A DNA stretch of 64,000 bases from Kitasatospora phosalacinea (GCF_000717185.1 NZ_JNYE01000008.1:1-64000), one strand, 5' to 3'. Positions 36,519 to 45,690 are shown, counted from the first letter of the stretch. The notes: a model not told the origin generated them from the sequence alone. Made by a program: numbers and translations.

Positions 36519-37931
36519 GGGGGTGGCGGCGGGGGTCCTCCCGCGGAGGCCGGTGGCGGTGACGACGGCGCCGAGCAGCAGGACCACCCCGCCCGTGAGC
36601 AGTGCCCAGCGGGTGCCGTCGGCGCCGGACGGGGACAGGCCGAGGACGACGCCGAGGACGGCGACGCCGAGTGAGGCGCCGACTTGGCGGGCCGAGTTGA
36701 GGACGCCCGCGCCCGTGCCCGCGAGTTCGGCGGGGACGGTGGCCGCCATGCCCGCGACCAGTGCGGGCAGGGCGAAGGAGACGCCGAAGCCGAAGGCCAG
36801 CAGGCCGAGCACGGTCGCGGCCAGGGCGGCCGCCGAGTCGCCGGTGAACGGGGCCTGCACCAGCGCGCCGGTGCCCATCAGCACGAAGCCGAGGGTGGCG
36901 GGCCTGCGCGGCCCGATCCGGCCCACCAGGCGGCCGGTGTAGATCGGGTTGAAGGCGGTCGGCAGGGTCAGCGGCAGGAAGACCAGGCCCGCCACGGCCG
37001 GCAAGTAGCCGCGGCTGTCCTGGAAGAACAGCGAGAGCACGAACAGCAGCCCGGAGAGCCCGAAGTTGGCCAGCAGGCCCGCCCCGACCGCGGACGGGAA
37101 GCCGGGGCTGCGGAACATCCGCAGCGGGACCATCGCCGCGTCCCCGGCCCGCAGTTCGGCCGCCGCGAAGACCGCCGCGGCGAGCACCGCGAGGGCGGCG
37201 GCGGCCACCACCCAGGCGGAGTCCCAGCCGGCGTCCGGACCCTCGATCAGCGCGTACACCAGGGCGGCCAGGGCGACCACGGCGCTGGCCTGGCCGGTCA
37301 GGTCGAGTCCGCCGCGCGGCTTGCGGGCGGTCTCCGGGGCCTGCCGGACGGTGATCAGCAGGCTGGCCGCCGCCAGCGGCACGTTGATCAGGAAGATCGC
37401 GCGCCAGCCGACGGTGTCGGTCAGCACGCCGCCGACCACCGGCCCGGCGGCCAGGGCCGCGCCCGTGAGCGCCGCCCAGGCCCCCACCGCGCGGGCCCGG
37501 GCCGCCGGGTCGGTGTACGCGTTGGTGATCACCGCGAGCGAGGAGGGCAGCAGCAGCGCCCCCGCCGCGCCCAGCGCCAGCCGCAGCGCGACCAGCGCGG
37601 GCAGGGTGGTCGCCAGCGCGGAGACGCCGGACAGCGCGCCGAACGCGACCAGGCCGCAGAGGAAGACCCGGCGGCCGCCGAAGCGGTCCGCCAGCCAGCC
37701 CGCGGTGAGCAGCAGGGCGGCGAAGGTGACGGTGTAGCCGTTGGTGACCCACTGCAGGCCGCTGAGGCCGACGTCGAAGTGCTCGGCGATCGCGGGAAGG
37801 GCGACCGAGACGACGGTCATGTCCAGCAGCACCATGAAGTAGCCGAGCGAGAGCCCGACCAGCAGGGTGCGCGGGGGGCCTGCGGGCCCGGCCGGGGTGA
37901 CGGCGGGTGGGGCGTCGGCCTGGGTGGCCAT
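36516..37931 (-). CDS. MFS drug-type exporter, DHA2 (EmrB/QacA) family
   Basis: 471 aa, about 14 transmembrane helices. LLDMTVVSVALPAIAEHF (motif D1), GWLADRFGGRRVFLCG (motif A), RLALGAAGALLLPSSLAVI (motif B) and GPVVGGVLTDTVGWRAIFLINVP (motif C) are all present. It exports toxic compounds or metabolites with the proton gradient. ATG 37931 with GAGGAG upstream. It faces a LysR regulator across a short region with tandem 8-bp repeats, so regulator and target are probably paired. Confidence 0.93.
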   Translation of the reverse strand: MATQADAPPAVTPAGPAGPPRTLLVGLSLGYFMVLLDMTVVSVALPAIAEHFDVGLSGLQWVTNGYTVTFAALLLTAGWLADRFGGRRVFLCGLVAFGALSGVSALATTLPALVALRLALGAAGALLLPSSLAVITNAYTDPAARARAVGAWAALTGAALAAGPVVGGVLTDTVGWRAIFLINVPLAAASLLITVRQAPETARKPRGGLDLTGQASAVVALAALVYALIEGPDAGWDSAWVVAAAALAVLAAAVFAAAELRAGDAAMVPLRMFRSPGFPSAVGAGLLANFGLSGLLFVLSLFFQDSRGYLPAVAGLVFLPLTLPTAFNPIYTGRLVGRIGPRRPATLGFVLMGTGALVQAPFTGDSAAALAATVLGLLAFGFGVSFALPALVAGMAATVPAELAGTGAGVLNSARQVGASLGVAVLGVVLGLSPSGADGTRWALLTGGVVLLLGAVVTATGLRGRTPAATP

Positions 37932-37987
37932 GGGTGTGCTCCTCGTTCGGGAAACGGCGTGCCGCACCCCCGGACCGCCGGAACATC

Positions 37988-38011
37988 GACATGTGGACAT
38001 GTGGACATGTG
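37988..38011. repeat. Three tandem GACATGTG units in MFS/LysR divergent promoter
   Basis: 8-bp unit repeated three times, followed by a diverged GATGCACG. ACATGT is itself palindromic. Position between MFS (starts 37931) and LysR (starts 38176) suggests a binding array for the LysR protein. Confidence 0.7.
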
Positions 38012-38175
38012 GATGCACGGACGCGCGGCCGCGCAGGTCTTCGGGGTGGAGCTCCCATTCTCCCGTGCCCGGGGCGGGAGTTGGCCGTGCGGAGGACGGG
38101 AACGGCCGATGGGTAGAATCGGCCCGGCCGATGGATCACCTGGATCGCTTGGCCCGCCGAGGGGGATGGCAGCGC

Positions 38176-39051
38176 GTGGAGTTACGGCACCTTCGGACGT
38201 TCGAGGCGGTCGCCCGGACGCTCAGCATGACGCAGGCGGCGCGGGAGCTGCACTACGCGCAGTCCAGCGTCAGCGACCAGGTCCAGGCGCTGGAGCGGGA
38301 GTTGGGCGTCGCACTGGTCGACCGCTCGCAGCGCCGGATCCGGCTGACCGCCCAGGGCGAGGTGCTGTCCTCGTACACCGGGCGGATCCTCGGCCTGCTG
38401 GCGGAGGCCCGGGCCGCGGTCTCCCGGCCCGCGGCGGAGCTGGCGCTGGGCGCCCTGGAGACGCTGAGCCGCCACCTGCTGCCCGGGGTGCTCTCCCGCT
38501 ACCGCACGCTGCACCCGGGGACGAAGGTGCGGGTCTCCCAGCACAACCGCGGCGAGCTCTACCGGTCGGTGCTCCGCGGCGACCTGGACCTGTGCCTGAC
38601 CTTCGGCGCCCCGCCCGCCGACCCGGGCCTGTCCGCGGAGACGCTGGCCGAGGAACCCCTGGTGGTCATCGCGCCGCCGGGACACCCGCTGGCCGCCCGC
38701 GGCCGGGCCGACCTCGCAGAACTCGCCGCGGAGCCCTTCCTGGCCACCCAGCGGGGCTGCGGGTTCCGGGAGATGTACGACGGCGTCCTCGGCGCGGTGC
38801 CCGGCAAGGAACCGGTCGCCGAGGTGGACAGCATCGACACCCTCGGCGCCTGCGTGGCGGCCGGGATGGGCTGCGCGCTGCTGCCACTGGTGGCGGTCCG
38901 CGGCCGGGCCGAACGGGGCGAGGTCGCCCTGGTCGAGGTCGGCGACGGCAGCCTGCGGACGGCCGTCACCATGACCTGGCTGGAGCGGAACGCGGCGAAC
39001 CCGGAGCTGGTCGGTTTCCAGCACGCACTCCGCGGGCAGCTCGCGGGCTGA
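38176..39051 (+). CDS. LysR-family transcriptional regulator
   Basis: 291 aa. N-terminal winged helix ELRHLRTFEAVARTLSMTQAARELHYAQSSVSDQVQALERELGVALVDRSQRRIRLTAQGEVL (2-64). The effector domain contains LSRHLLPGVLSRYRTLHPGTKVRV, LDLCLTFGAPP and GMGCALLPLVAVRG. GTG start with GAGGGGGA 9-16 bases upstream. It should control the divergent DHA2 exporter through the tandem repeats. Confidence 0.92.
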   Translation: MELRHLRTFEAVARTLSMTQAARELHYAQSSVSDQVQALERELGVALVDRSQRRIRLTAQGEVLSSYTGRILGLLAEARAAVSRPAAELALGALETLSRHLLPGVLSRYRTLHPGTKVRVSQHNRGELYRSVLRGDLDLCLTFGAPPADPGLSAETLAEEPLVVIAPPGHPLAARGRADLAELAAEPFLATQRGCGFREMYDGVLGAVPGKEPVAEVDSIDTLGACVAAGMGCALLPLVAVRGRAERGEVALVEVGDGSLRTAVTMTWLERNAANPELVGFQHALRGQLAG

Positions 39052-39111
39052 ACGGCCGGAAGGCCGGAAGGCCGGGCGCCAGCGGGCGGGCGCCAGCGGG
39101 CGGGCGGGGTC

Positions 39112-40134
39112 TCACCCGGTGGTGGGGCGCCAGCCGAGCAGGGGGGCGAGGCGGGTGGCCAGGTCGGTGAGGATCTGCACGTAGTCCTCCGGTGCGAAGG
39201 TGAACGGGAGGGCGAAGGCGACCTCGTCGGCCTCCCGGAACCCGGCGTGCGCGTACAGCCGCTCGGCGAGTTCCTCGCTGGTGCCGACCAGGTCGGGGGC
39301 GAACAGCAGTCGGCCGGGGCCCTGCGGGGCGAGCGTGCGGGCGTACCGGGACTCGGCGTACGCCTCGTACTTGGCGCGCTGTTCGGGGGTGGCGCCGTCG
39401 GTGGGGACGACCACCAGGCCGTGCGAGACCCGGGCCCGTTCGCCCGCGGGGTGGGCGGCCCGGAAGGCCCGGATCAGGGCGAGCTGGTTGGCTTCGAAGC
39501 CCTCGTCGTCCTCGGCCCGCACCACGCTGCTGGTGAGCAGGTTCAGCCCGTGCTCCCCGGCCCAGCGCACCGAGCGCAGGCTGCCGCCGCCGTACCAGAC
39601 CCGGGCGGCCAGGCCGGGCACGTGCGGCTGGACGCGCTCGGAGTACGCCTCGATGCCCTCGGTGCCCCGGAAGCCGCTGGCCCGCTGCCCGCGCAGCAGG
39701 CCGAGCAGGCGCTCGACCCGGCCGTACCCGAAGTCCTCCCGGTCGGCGGTGTCCGGGTACAGCGCGCCCTTCACGTCCTCGAAGTGGACCGGCACGCCGA
39801 CGCTGATGCCCGGGTTGAGGCGCCCGCCGGAGAGCACGTCGACGGTGGCGAGGTCCTCCGCGTGGCGCAGCGGGTTCTCCCAGCCGAGCGGGGTGACGGC
39901 GGTGCCGAGGCCGATCCGGCGGGTGCGCTGGCTGGCGGCGGCGAGCACCGTCAGCGGGGAGGAGATCCCGTACTGCAGGTGCCGGTGGCGCAGCCAGGCG
40001 GTGTCGTAGCCGAGCTGCTCGCCGAGCTCGATCAGCCGCAGGGTGGCCTCGTGGCCGCCCGCCGGGTCGTGCTCGTCGAACAGGCCGATGGTCAGGAATC
40101 CCAGCGAGCGCAGCGGCCGGTCGGGGGTGGGCAC
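39112..40134 (-). CDS. LLM-class flavin-dependent oxidoreductase
   Basis: 340 aa. Bacterial-luciferase-like TIM barrel: LGFLTIGLFDEHDPAGGHEATLRLIELGEQLGYDTAWLRHRHLQYGISSPLTVLAAASQRTRRIGLGTAVTPLGWENPLRHAEDLATVDVLSGGRLNPGISVG. It uses FMN or F420 to oxidise small molecules; the substrate is unknown. The GTG at 40134 is chosen because AGGAGG lies 5-10 bases upstream; a further upstream GTG would read through that site. It converges with the LysR gene. Confidence 0.88.
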   Translation of the reverse strand: MPTPDRPLRSLGFLTIGLFDEHDPAGGHEATLRLIELGEQLGYDTAWLRHRHLQYGISSPLTVLAAASQRTRRIGLGTAVTPLGWENPLRHAEDLATVDVLSGGRLNPGISVGVPVHFEDVKGALYPDTADREDFGYGRVERLLGLLRGQRASGFRGTEGIEAYSERVQPHVPGLAARVWYGGGSLRSVRWAGEHGLNLLTSSVVRAEDDEGFEANQLALIRAFRAAHPAGERARVSHGLVVVPTDGATPEQRAKYEAYAESRYARTLAPQGPGRLLFAPDLVGTSEELAERLYAHAGFREADEVAFALPFTFAPEDYVQILTDLATRLAPLLGWRPTTG

Positions 40135-40302
40135 CGGGTTCCTCCTCGGTCCGTTCGGTCTGCGGTACGCCGCCACGCTCACACACCGGGACGGCGGTGA
40201 TCAACCGGCGGCCCGGATCGTGACGCGGCGTCATGCTCCCGCAACACGGCCGCGCCGCACGACCGCGCCGCACGACCGCGCGGCCCGGCCCCGGCCGCCC
40301 GC

Positions 40303-41259
40303 TCACCCCGGCGGTGCCTCCGCGGAGAGGACCAGGCGGCGGGCGGTGGTGCGGTAGCCAAGCCGTTCGAAGGCGGCGGCCATCGGGGTGTTGGCCAGGT
40401 CGGTGTCGGCGCGGACGGGCACGGCTCCGGTCTCGGCGGCCAGGACGCGGGTGGTCTCGGCGAGCAGGTCGTCGACGTAGCCGCGGCCGCGGTGCTCGGG
40501 CAGGACGCCGAGGTAGCCGACGACGGGGGCGGCGGAGTTGCGGGAGGGGACGGCGAAGCCGACGGTCTCGCCGTCGGGGGTGTGGGCGGTGCGCCACCAG
40601 CTGCGTTCGCCGAGCATGCCGTCGCGGTAGAGGGCGACGTCGGCCCGGGCCTGGGCCTCGGCGCCGAGCTGGGCGGCGGCGGTTCGGGAGGTGGCGTCGC
40701 GGGTGCCGGTGAGGGTGCGGCGGAACAGGTCGACGAAGACCTCGTCGTCGGGTTCGGCGCGGAACCGCAGCCGCCGGCTCGGGGCGGGCAGGCCGGCGCC
40801 CGGCGCCCACTCGTAGCGCAGCCGCTCCAGGCTCGCCGGGAGCCCGGCCCGCCGGGCCGCCTCCTGCCGCCAGGCCGTGGCGGCGACCGCGTCGGGGCGG
40901 TCGTGCCAGTCTCCGGGGAGGAAGAGGTGGTAGGCGGGGGCGTGCCCGTACGCCGCGTGCGCGGCGGTGAGCAACTCGGCGGCCAGCGCGGTGCGTTCGG
41001 CGGGCGGGCGGACGGAGGGGTGGACGAGCACGGCGTCGAGCGCGGCGGGCCCGGCGTCCGCGGGGCCGGACCACCAGACGGCGACCGCGAGCGGCGGGGC
41101 GCCGGGGGCCGGTTCGGCGATCCACGTCCGCCCCGGGTGGTACTCGCCGGTGGCGAGCCGGGCCAGGTAGGCGTCGGCCGTCAGGGTGCTGGCGGGGTCG
41201 GTGACGAGCAGCGGGAGGAAGCCGTCGCGGTCGGCCGCGACGGTGGGACGGAACAGCAA
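40303..41259 (-). CDS. GNAT acetyltransferase (two-domain)
   Basis: 318 aa. The C-terminal half has the GNAT core: TVGFAVPSRNSAAPVVGYLGVLPEHRGRGYVDDLLAETTRVLAAE (acetyl-CoA loop HRGRGY), then ADTDLANTPMAAAFERLGYRTTARRLVL. The N-terminal half (PTVAADRDGFLPLLVTDPASTLTADAYLARLATGEYHPGRTWIAE) resembles a second, degenerate GNAT domain. TTG start with GGAGG 4-8 bases upstream. The target is unknown. Confidence 0.82.
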   Translation of the reverse strand: MLFRPTVAADRDGFLPLLVTDPASTLTADAYLARLATGEYHPGRTWIAEPAPGAPPLAVAVWWSGPADAGPAALDAVLVHPSVRPPAERTALAAELLTAAHAAYGHAPAYHLFLPGDWHDRPDAVAATAWRQEAARRAGLPASLERLRYEWAPGAGLPAPSRRLRFRAEPDDEVFVDLFRRTLTGTRDATSRTAAAQLGAEAQARADVALYRDGMLGERSWWRTAHTPDGETVGFAVPSRNSAAPVVGYLGVLPEHRGRGYVDDLLAETTRVLAAETGAVPVRADTDLANTPMAAAFERLGYRTTARRLVLSAEAPPG

Positions 41260-41316
41260 GGTGCCTCCGGGGCGTTGGGCGGGAACCGGAGGCGCAGCCC
41301 GATCGGGCGGGGCGGC

Positions 41317-41379
41317 CTACCGCGCGGGGGCGGCCTGGGTCGCAGGGGTGATCGGGAGCGCCGGGTGCGGGGTGGACAT
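41317..41379 (-). CDS. Possible 20-residue leader peptide
   Basis: ATG with AGAGGAGG upstream, encoding MSTPHPALPITPATQAAPAR and a TAG, about 57 bp before the TTG start of the GNAT gene. The ribosome site is better than most here. It could be an upstream open frame that tunes GNAT translation, or chance. The rest of 41260-41628 holds only GC-rich spacer with repeated CCGCCC-type runs. Confidence 0.3.
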   Translation of the reverse strand: MSTPHPALPITPATQAAPAR

Positions 41380-41628
41380 CGCGGCCTCCTCTCTGCGCAG
41401 GGCCGCGCGCAACCGCGCGAACCCGATCGGGACGCCGGTCTGCGGACCGGCGCCGCCAGGGTAGGACCCCGCCGAACCACCCCGCAACGGATTTTCCGCC
41501 CACCCTCCGAAGCCCCCGTCCGCTCCCCGTCCGCCTCCCCCTCCGGCGCCCCCGTCCGCCCACCCTCCGGCGCCCCCGCCCGCCCGCCGGAGCCCCCGCC
41601 CCTCGCGGGCGGGGCCGCTGACGCCGCC

Positions 41629-43107
41629 TCAGCCCCGGTACGTCTCCAGCAGCCGCAGCCAGACCTCGCTGACGGTGGGGTAGGCGGGGACGGCGTGCCA
41701 GAGCCGGTCGAGCGGCACCTCTCCGACGACGGCGACGGTCGCGGCGTGCAGGAGTTCGGCGACGTCCGGCCCGACGAAGGTGACGCCGACCAGCACCTCC
41801 CGGTCGAGGTCGACGACGGCGCGGGCCCGGCCGCGGTAGCCGTCGGCGTGCAGGGCGGCGCCGGAGACGTCGCCGAGCTCGTAGTCGACGGCGCGCACCC
41901 GCAGCCCGGCGTCCTCGGCCTCGCGCAGGGTGCGGCCGACGGCGGCGACCTCGGGATCGGCGAAGACGACCTGCGGGACGGCGGCGTGGTCGGCGGTGGC
42001 GACGGAGCGGCCCCAGGGGGCGAGGTCGAGCGGGCGGCCCGCGGCGCGGTCGGCGACGGCGGCGCCGAAGACCCGGCCCTGGTACTTGCCCTGGTGGGTG
42101 AGCAGGGCGCGGTGGTTGACGTCGCCCGCGGCGTACAGCCAGCCGCCGGGGACGGCGGTGGCGCGGCCGGTGTCGTCGGTGTCGATCCAGCTGCCGGGTT
42201 CGAGTCCGACGGTCTCCAGGCCGAGGTCGGCGGTGGCGGGGCGGCGGCCGGTGGCGAACAGGGCCTCGTCGGCGGGCAGCCGGGTGCCGTCGGCCAGGTC
42301 GAGCAGGACGGTGCCGTCCGCCTCGCGCCGCACGGCGGTGACCGAGACCCCCAGCCGGACGTCGACCCCGGCGGCGCGCAGGCCGTCCGAGACGAGCTGC
42401 CCGGCGAACTCCTCGGTGCGCTCCAGCAGTCGGCCGCCGCGCACCAGCAGGGTGACCTCGCTGCCCAGGGCCCGCCAGGCGGTGGCCATCTCGACCGCGA
42501 CGACGCCGCCGCCGACCACGGCGAGCCGCCGCGGGACGGACTTCGCGGAGGTCGCCTCGCGGCTGGTCCACACCCGGGCGTCGGCCAGGCCGGGCAGGTC
42601 GGGGAGGGCGGCGCGGGTGCCGGTGCAGACGGCGACGGCGTGCCGGGCGGTGAGGGTGCGCCGCCCGCCGCCGGGGGTGTCGACGGTGACCCTCCGCTCG
42701 CCGTCCAGCCGCCCGTGCCCGCGGACCAGGTCGATGCCGGCCGAGGCCAGCCAGTCGACCTGCCCGTCGTCGTGCCAGTGCGAGGCGAAGGAGTCCCGGC
42801 GCGCCAGCACGGCGTCCGCGTCCGGCGCCCCGGTGACGGCCTCCCGGCTGCCCGCGACCCGCCGTGCCCCGGCGAGCGCGGCGCCCGGGCGCAGCAGCGC
42901 CTTGCTGGGCATGCACGCCCAGTACGAGCACTCGCCGCCGACGAGTTCGCCCTCCACCAGGGCCACGCTCAGCCCTCCGGCGTGCGCCCGGTCGGCGAGG
43001 TTCTCCCCGGTGGGGCCGCCGCCGATCACCACCAGGTCGTAGCCGCCGTCCTCGCCGCCCACCGCACCCACCGCGCCCGTCGCGCCCGTCGCACCCGTCG
43101 CACCCAT
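41629..43107 (-). CDS. FAD-dependent pyridine nucleotide-disulfide oxidoreductase
   Basis: 492 aa from ATG 43107. FAD motif YDLVVIGGGPTGENLADRA, redox disulfide GGECSYWACMPSKALL (C-x4-C, as in lipoamide, glutathione and mercuric reductases), NAD(P) motif RRLAVVGGGVVAVEMATAW, second FAD motif GGWLYAAGDVNHRALLTHQGKYQGR and dimer domain VVFADPEVAAVGRTLREAE ... HAVPAYPTVSEVWLRLLE. The C-terminal H-x-x-P-x-x motif fits class I enzymes. The physiological disulfide is unknown. The N-terminus has a GATGATGATGAVGAVGG repeat; ATG 43164 would extend it. Possibly divergent co-regulation with the sigma factor. Confidence 0.88.
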   Translation of the reverse strand: MGATGATGATGAVGAVGGEDGGYDLVVIGGGPTGENLADRAHAGGLSVALVEGELVGGECSYWACMPSKALLRPGAALAGARRVAGSREAVTGAPDADAVLARRDSFASHWHDDGQVDWLASAGIDLVRGHGRLDGERRVTVDTPGGGRRTLTARHAVAVCTGTRAALPDLPGLADARVWTSREATSAKSVPRRLAVVGGGVVAVEMATAWRALGSEVTLLVRGGRLLERTEEFAGQLVSDGLRAAGVDVRLGVSVTAVRREADGTVLLDLADGTRLPADEALFATGRRPATADLGLETVGLEPGSWIDTDDTGRATAVPGGWLYAAGDVNHRALLTHQGKYQGRVFGAAVADRAAGRPLDLAPWGRSVATADHAAVPQVVFADPEVAAVGRTLREAEDAGLRVRAVDYELGDVSGAALHADGYRGRARAVVDLDREVLVGVTFVGPDVAELLHAATVAVVGEVPLDRLWHAVPAYPTVSEVWLRLLETYRG

Positions 43108-43239
43108 CGCGCCCACCGCCCTCTCCGCTCGCCCCGCCGCCCCGTGACGGCCCGTCACTCCCATCGTGCCCCACGGGCCCCGCCGCACCCGGGTCCCGGG
43201 CGGGTGGGTCGGACGGGGTGTCACGTAGCGTCGGTCCCG

Positions 43240-43869
43240 ATGCGTTACCAGGGCATGGATCACTCATCGAAGCGGGCAGGGCCGGAGGGTCAGGAGCCAC
43301 CGCGGGCACCGGAGTTCGAGGAGTTCGTCGCCTTCCGGGCCCGGCACCTGCTGCGGACGGCGTTCCTGCTGACCGGCGGGGACGCGCACCTCGCGGAGGA
43401 CCTGGTGCAGGAGGCGCTGGGCCGGGTCTTCCTGAAGTGGCGGAGGATCGCCAAGCTGGAGAACCCGAGCGGGTACGCGCAGACCGTGCTGGTCAACACC
43501 TTCCTGTCGCACCGGCGGCGGCGCTCCAGCACCGAGCGGGTCACCGACGTGCTGCCGGAGACCGGGGTCGACGACCCGGACCCGGCGCTGCGGCTGACGC
43601 TGCTGCGGGCCCTGTCGGCGCTGTCCCCGGCGGACCGGGCGGTGCTGGTGCTGCGGTTCTGGGAGGACCGCAGCGTCGAGGAGACCGCCGGCGTGCTGCG
43701 GGTCGGCGACAGCGCGGTGCGCACCCGCACCAAGCGGGCGCTGGTCCGGCTGCGCGCGGTGCTCGGCACCGGGCTGGACGCGCTGGTCGACCGCCCCTCC
43801 CCCGCCGTCCCGGCCCCTTCCGACGACCGTCACGACTCCGAGAAAGCGGTGGCGCACCGTGTCCACTGA
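43240..43869 (+). CDS. ECF RNA polymerase sigma factor, SigE-like family
   Basis: 209 aa. Sigma2: FEEFVAFRARHLLRTAFLLTGGDAHLAEDLVQEALGRVFLKWRRI. Sigma4: LLRALSALSPADRAVLVLRFWEDRSVEETAGVLRVGDSAVRTRTKRALVRLRAVLG. This is the SigE-like (SACE_1459-type) actinobacterial ECF group, usually paired with a membrane partner. The 3' end overlaps the next gene, whose start GTGTCCACTGA contains the sigma stop, so the two are translationally coupled. ATG 43240 is chosen; ATG 43255 is possible. Confidence 0.9.
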   Translation: MRYQGMDHSSKRAGPEGQEPPRAPEFEEFVAFRARHLLRTAFLLTGGDAHLAEDLVQEALGRVFLKWRRIAKLENPSGYAQTVLVNTFLSHRRRRSSTERVTDVLPETGVDDPDPALRLTLLRALSALSPADRAVLVLRFWEDRSVEETAGVLRVGDSAVRTRTKRALVRLRAVLGTGLDALVDRPSPAVPAPSDDRHDSEKAVAHRVH

Positions 43870-45079
43870 CGACGAACTGACCGCGGCCCTCCCCCGGGCC
43901 CTCGACGGCGCGGCCGCGCTGGCCCCCGACCCGGTGCACGAGCGGCTGGCTGCGGGGGCCCGCCGCTCCGGCCTGCGGCGGCAGCGGCGGCACGTGGCGG
44001 CGGCCACGGGCGCGCTGGCGGTGGCGGTGCTGGGGGCGGCGGCCGGCTTCTCGGCCGCCGGGTACGGGCGCTCCGGCGCGGACGCCCCGGCCGCCTCGCG
44101 GCACGTCCGGATGTCGGAGCAGCGCTTCAACGAACTGCTGACCCGGCTCCTGCCGAAGGGCACCCTCCAGCCGATGGACCGCGCCTGGACGGGGGGCCGC
44201 GACCCGCACGAGATGGGCTCGATGCTGGTCTTCGACGACGGGGCCGGCGCGAGCATGCTCCAGATCCAGGTGCAGTACACCGGCGACCCGGTCGACCGGG
44301 TGACCTGCGTGGACGGCTTCGACGTCCCGAGCGAGGGCTGCGAGCGCACGGTGCAGCCGGACGGCTCGGTGCTGGTCGTCGACAGGCTGCGCAGCGTGAG
44401 CGTCCCCGGCCTGCGGGAGTGGCACGGCATCTGGGCCGCGCCGGACGGCCGCCAGGTGCGGCTGACCGAGTACAACGGCCGGGCGAGCACGCCGGTGCGG
44501 GACGCCCCGCCGCTGACGGAGGCCCAACTCGCCGCCCTGGTCACCTCCCCGCTGTGGACGGAGGCGTTCGCCGCGCTGACGCCCGTGGCCGACGCCCCGG
44601 ACGCCGGTGCCCCGGCGGACGCCCGGCCGTCGCTCTCGGCCGAGGGCTCCGCCGCCCTGCTCGACAAGCTGACCCCGCTGCTCCCGGCGGGCACCGCCGT
44701 GGACGTCCGCGACCCGGCCCACACCAGGCTGGGCCTGACGGCGGACGGGCGGCACAGCTCGCTGATGGTGACGTACGAGCCGCCCTCGCAGCGCGGGCTG
44801 GACGAACTCGCCGCCCTGCCGCAGACCCTGCCGACCCCGCTGGAGGTGCGCGAACCGCTGCCGGGCGGCGGGACGGTGGTGGTCAACGCCTTCGGCAACG
44901 GCAAGACCGCGACCGACGTCCTGCTGCACTGGGTGGTGACCGTGCACTACCCGGACGGCGCCGTGCTGCTGCTCGACGAGTGGAACGGCGAGCAGTTCCA
45001 CGCCGCCGCCCCCGGCACCCCGGCGCTCGACCTGGCGGCGCTGAAGGCCGTCGCGCTCTCGCCGTCCTGGCGGTCCTGA
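43859..45079 (+). CDS. Membrane partner (putative anti-sigma) of the SigE-like factor
   Basis: 406 aa. A short cytoplasmic N-terminus (STDDELTAALPRALDGAAALAPDPVHERLAAGARRSGLRRQRR), one transmembrane helix (about 46-66, VAAATGALAVAVLGAAAGFSA), then about 340 residues outside the membrane with no known domain (RMSEQRFNELLTRLLPKGTLQPM, VTYEPPSQRGLDELAALPQTLP). Position, overlap and topology are those of anti-sigma or sigma-associated sensors in this ECF group. No zinc-binding HxxxCxxC motif is present, so it is not a ZAS-type anti-sigma. Confidence 0.75.
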   Translation: MSTDDELTAALPRALDGAAALAPDPVHERLAAGARRSGLRRQRRHVAAATGALAVAVLGAAAGFSAAGYGRSGADAPAASRHVRMSEQRFNELLTRLLPKGTLQPMDRAWTGGRDPHEMGSMLVFDDGAGASMLQIQVQYTGDPVDRVTCVDGFDVPSEGCERTVQPDGSVLVVDRLRSVSVPGLREWHGIWAAPDGRQVRLTEYNGRASTPVRDAPPLTEAQLAALVTSPLWTEAFAALTPVADAPDAGAPADARPSLSAEGSAALLDKLTPLLPAGTAVDVRDPAHTRLGLTADGRHSSLMVTYEPPSQRGLDELAALPQTLPTPLEVREPLPGGGTVVVNAFGNGKTATDVLLHWVVTVHYPDGAVLLLDEWNGEQFHAAAPGTPALDLAALKAVALSPSWRS

Positions 45080-45083
45080 ACGG

Positions 45084-45131
45084 CGCGGAGGGCCGCTCCC
45101 GTCCGGACGCGGACGGGGGCGGCCCTCCGCG
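45084..45131. terminator. Strong bidirectional terminator
   Basis: CGCGGAGGGCCGC ... GCGGCCCTCCGCG with an inner CCCGTCC/GGACGGG stem, between convergent genes. Confidence 0.85.
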
Positions 45132-45138
45132 TGCGCGG

Positions 45139-45690
45139 TCAGCTCTGCTTGATCGCGGAGACGTCGAACTCGAGCACGACCTTGTCACCGACCAGCACGC
45201 CGCCGCCCTCCAGGGCGGCGTTCCAGGTGACGCCGAACTCCTTGCGGCTGATGGTGACGGAACCCTCCAGGCCGACCCGCAGGTTGCCGTAGGGGTCGAC
45301 GGCGTTGCCGGTGTACTCGAAGTCGATGCTGACGGGCTTGGTGGTGTCCTTGATGGTGAGGTCGCCGGTGACCCGGTAGTCGGTGTCGGACTTCTGCTCG
45401 ACCCCGGTGGTGCGGAAGGTGATGTCGGGGAAGTTCGGCGCGTCCAGGAAGTCGTTGGTGCGCAGGTGCTGGTCGCGCTGCTCGACGCCGGTGTCGATGC
45501 TCTCGGTCTTGATGACGACCTGGCCGCCGGACTTGGCCGGGTCGGCGCCGTCCAGGTGGGCGGTGCCCTCGAACTGGTGGAAGGCGCCGCGGACCTTGGT
45601 GACCATGGCGTGGCGGGCGACGAACCCGATCCGGGTGTGGGTCGGGTCGAGGACGTAGTCCCCGGTGAGCTCGGGCAGGCTGACGGTCAT
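45139..45690 (-). CDS. YceI-family protein
   Basis: 183 aa. Lipocalin-like YceI fold: LTGDYVLDPTHTRIGFVARHAMVTKVRGAFHQFEG, RDQHLRTNDFLDAPNFPDITFRTTGV, VTGDLTIKDTTKPVSIDFEY, FGVTWNAALEGGGVLVGDKVVLEFDV. These bind polyisoprenoid or other lipids. It has no signal peptide, unlike E. coli YceI, but the actinobacterial cytoplasmic versions commonly lack one. ATG start with GAGGAG upstream. Confidence 0.93.
   Translation of the reverse strand: MTVSLPELTGDYVLDPTHTRIGFVARHAMVTKVRGAFHQFEGTAHLDGADPAKSGGQVVIKTESIDTGVEQRDQHLRTNDFLDAPNFPDITFRTTGVEQKSDTDYRVTGDLTIKDTTKPVSIDFEYTGNAVDPYGNLRVGLEGSVTISRKEFGVTWNAALEGGGVLVGDKVVLEFDVSAIKQS

Noticed and set aside
38966..43309. A 1447-codon minus-strand open frame
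   Set aside because: It runs antisense or out of frame through LLM, GNAT and disulfide-reductase genes and is Arg/Pro/Gly rich without any domain.
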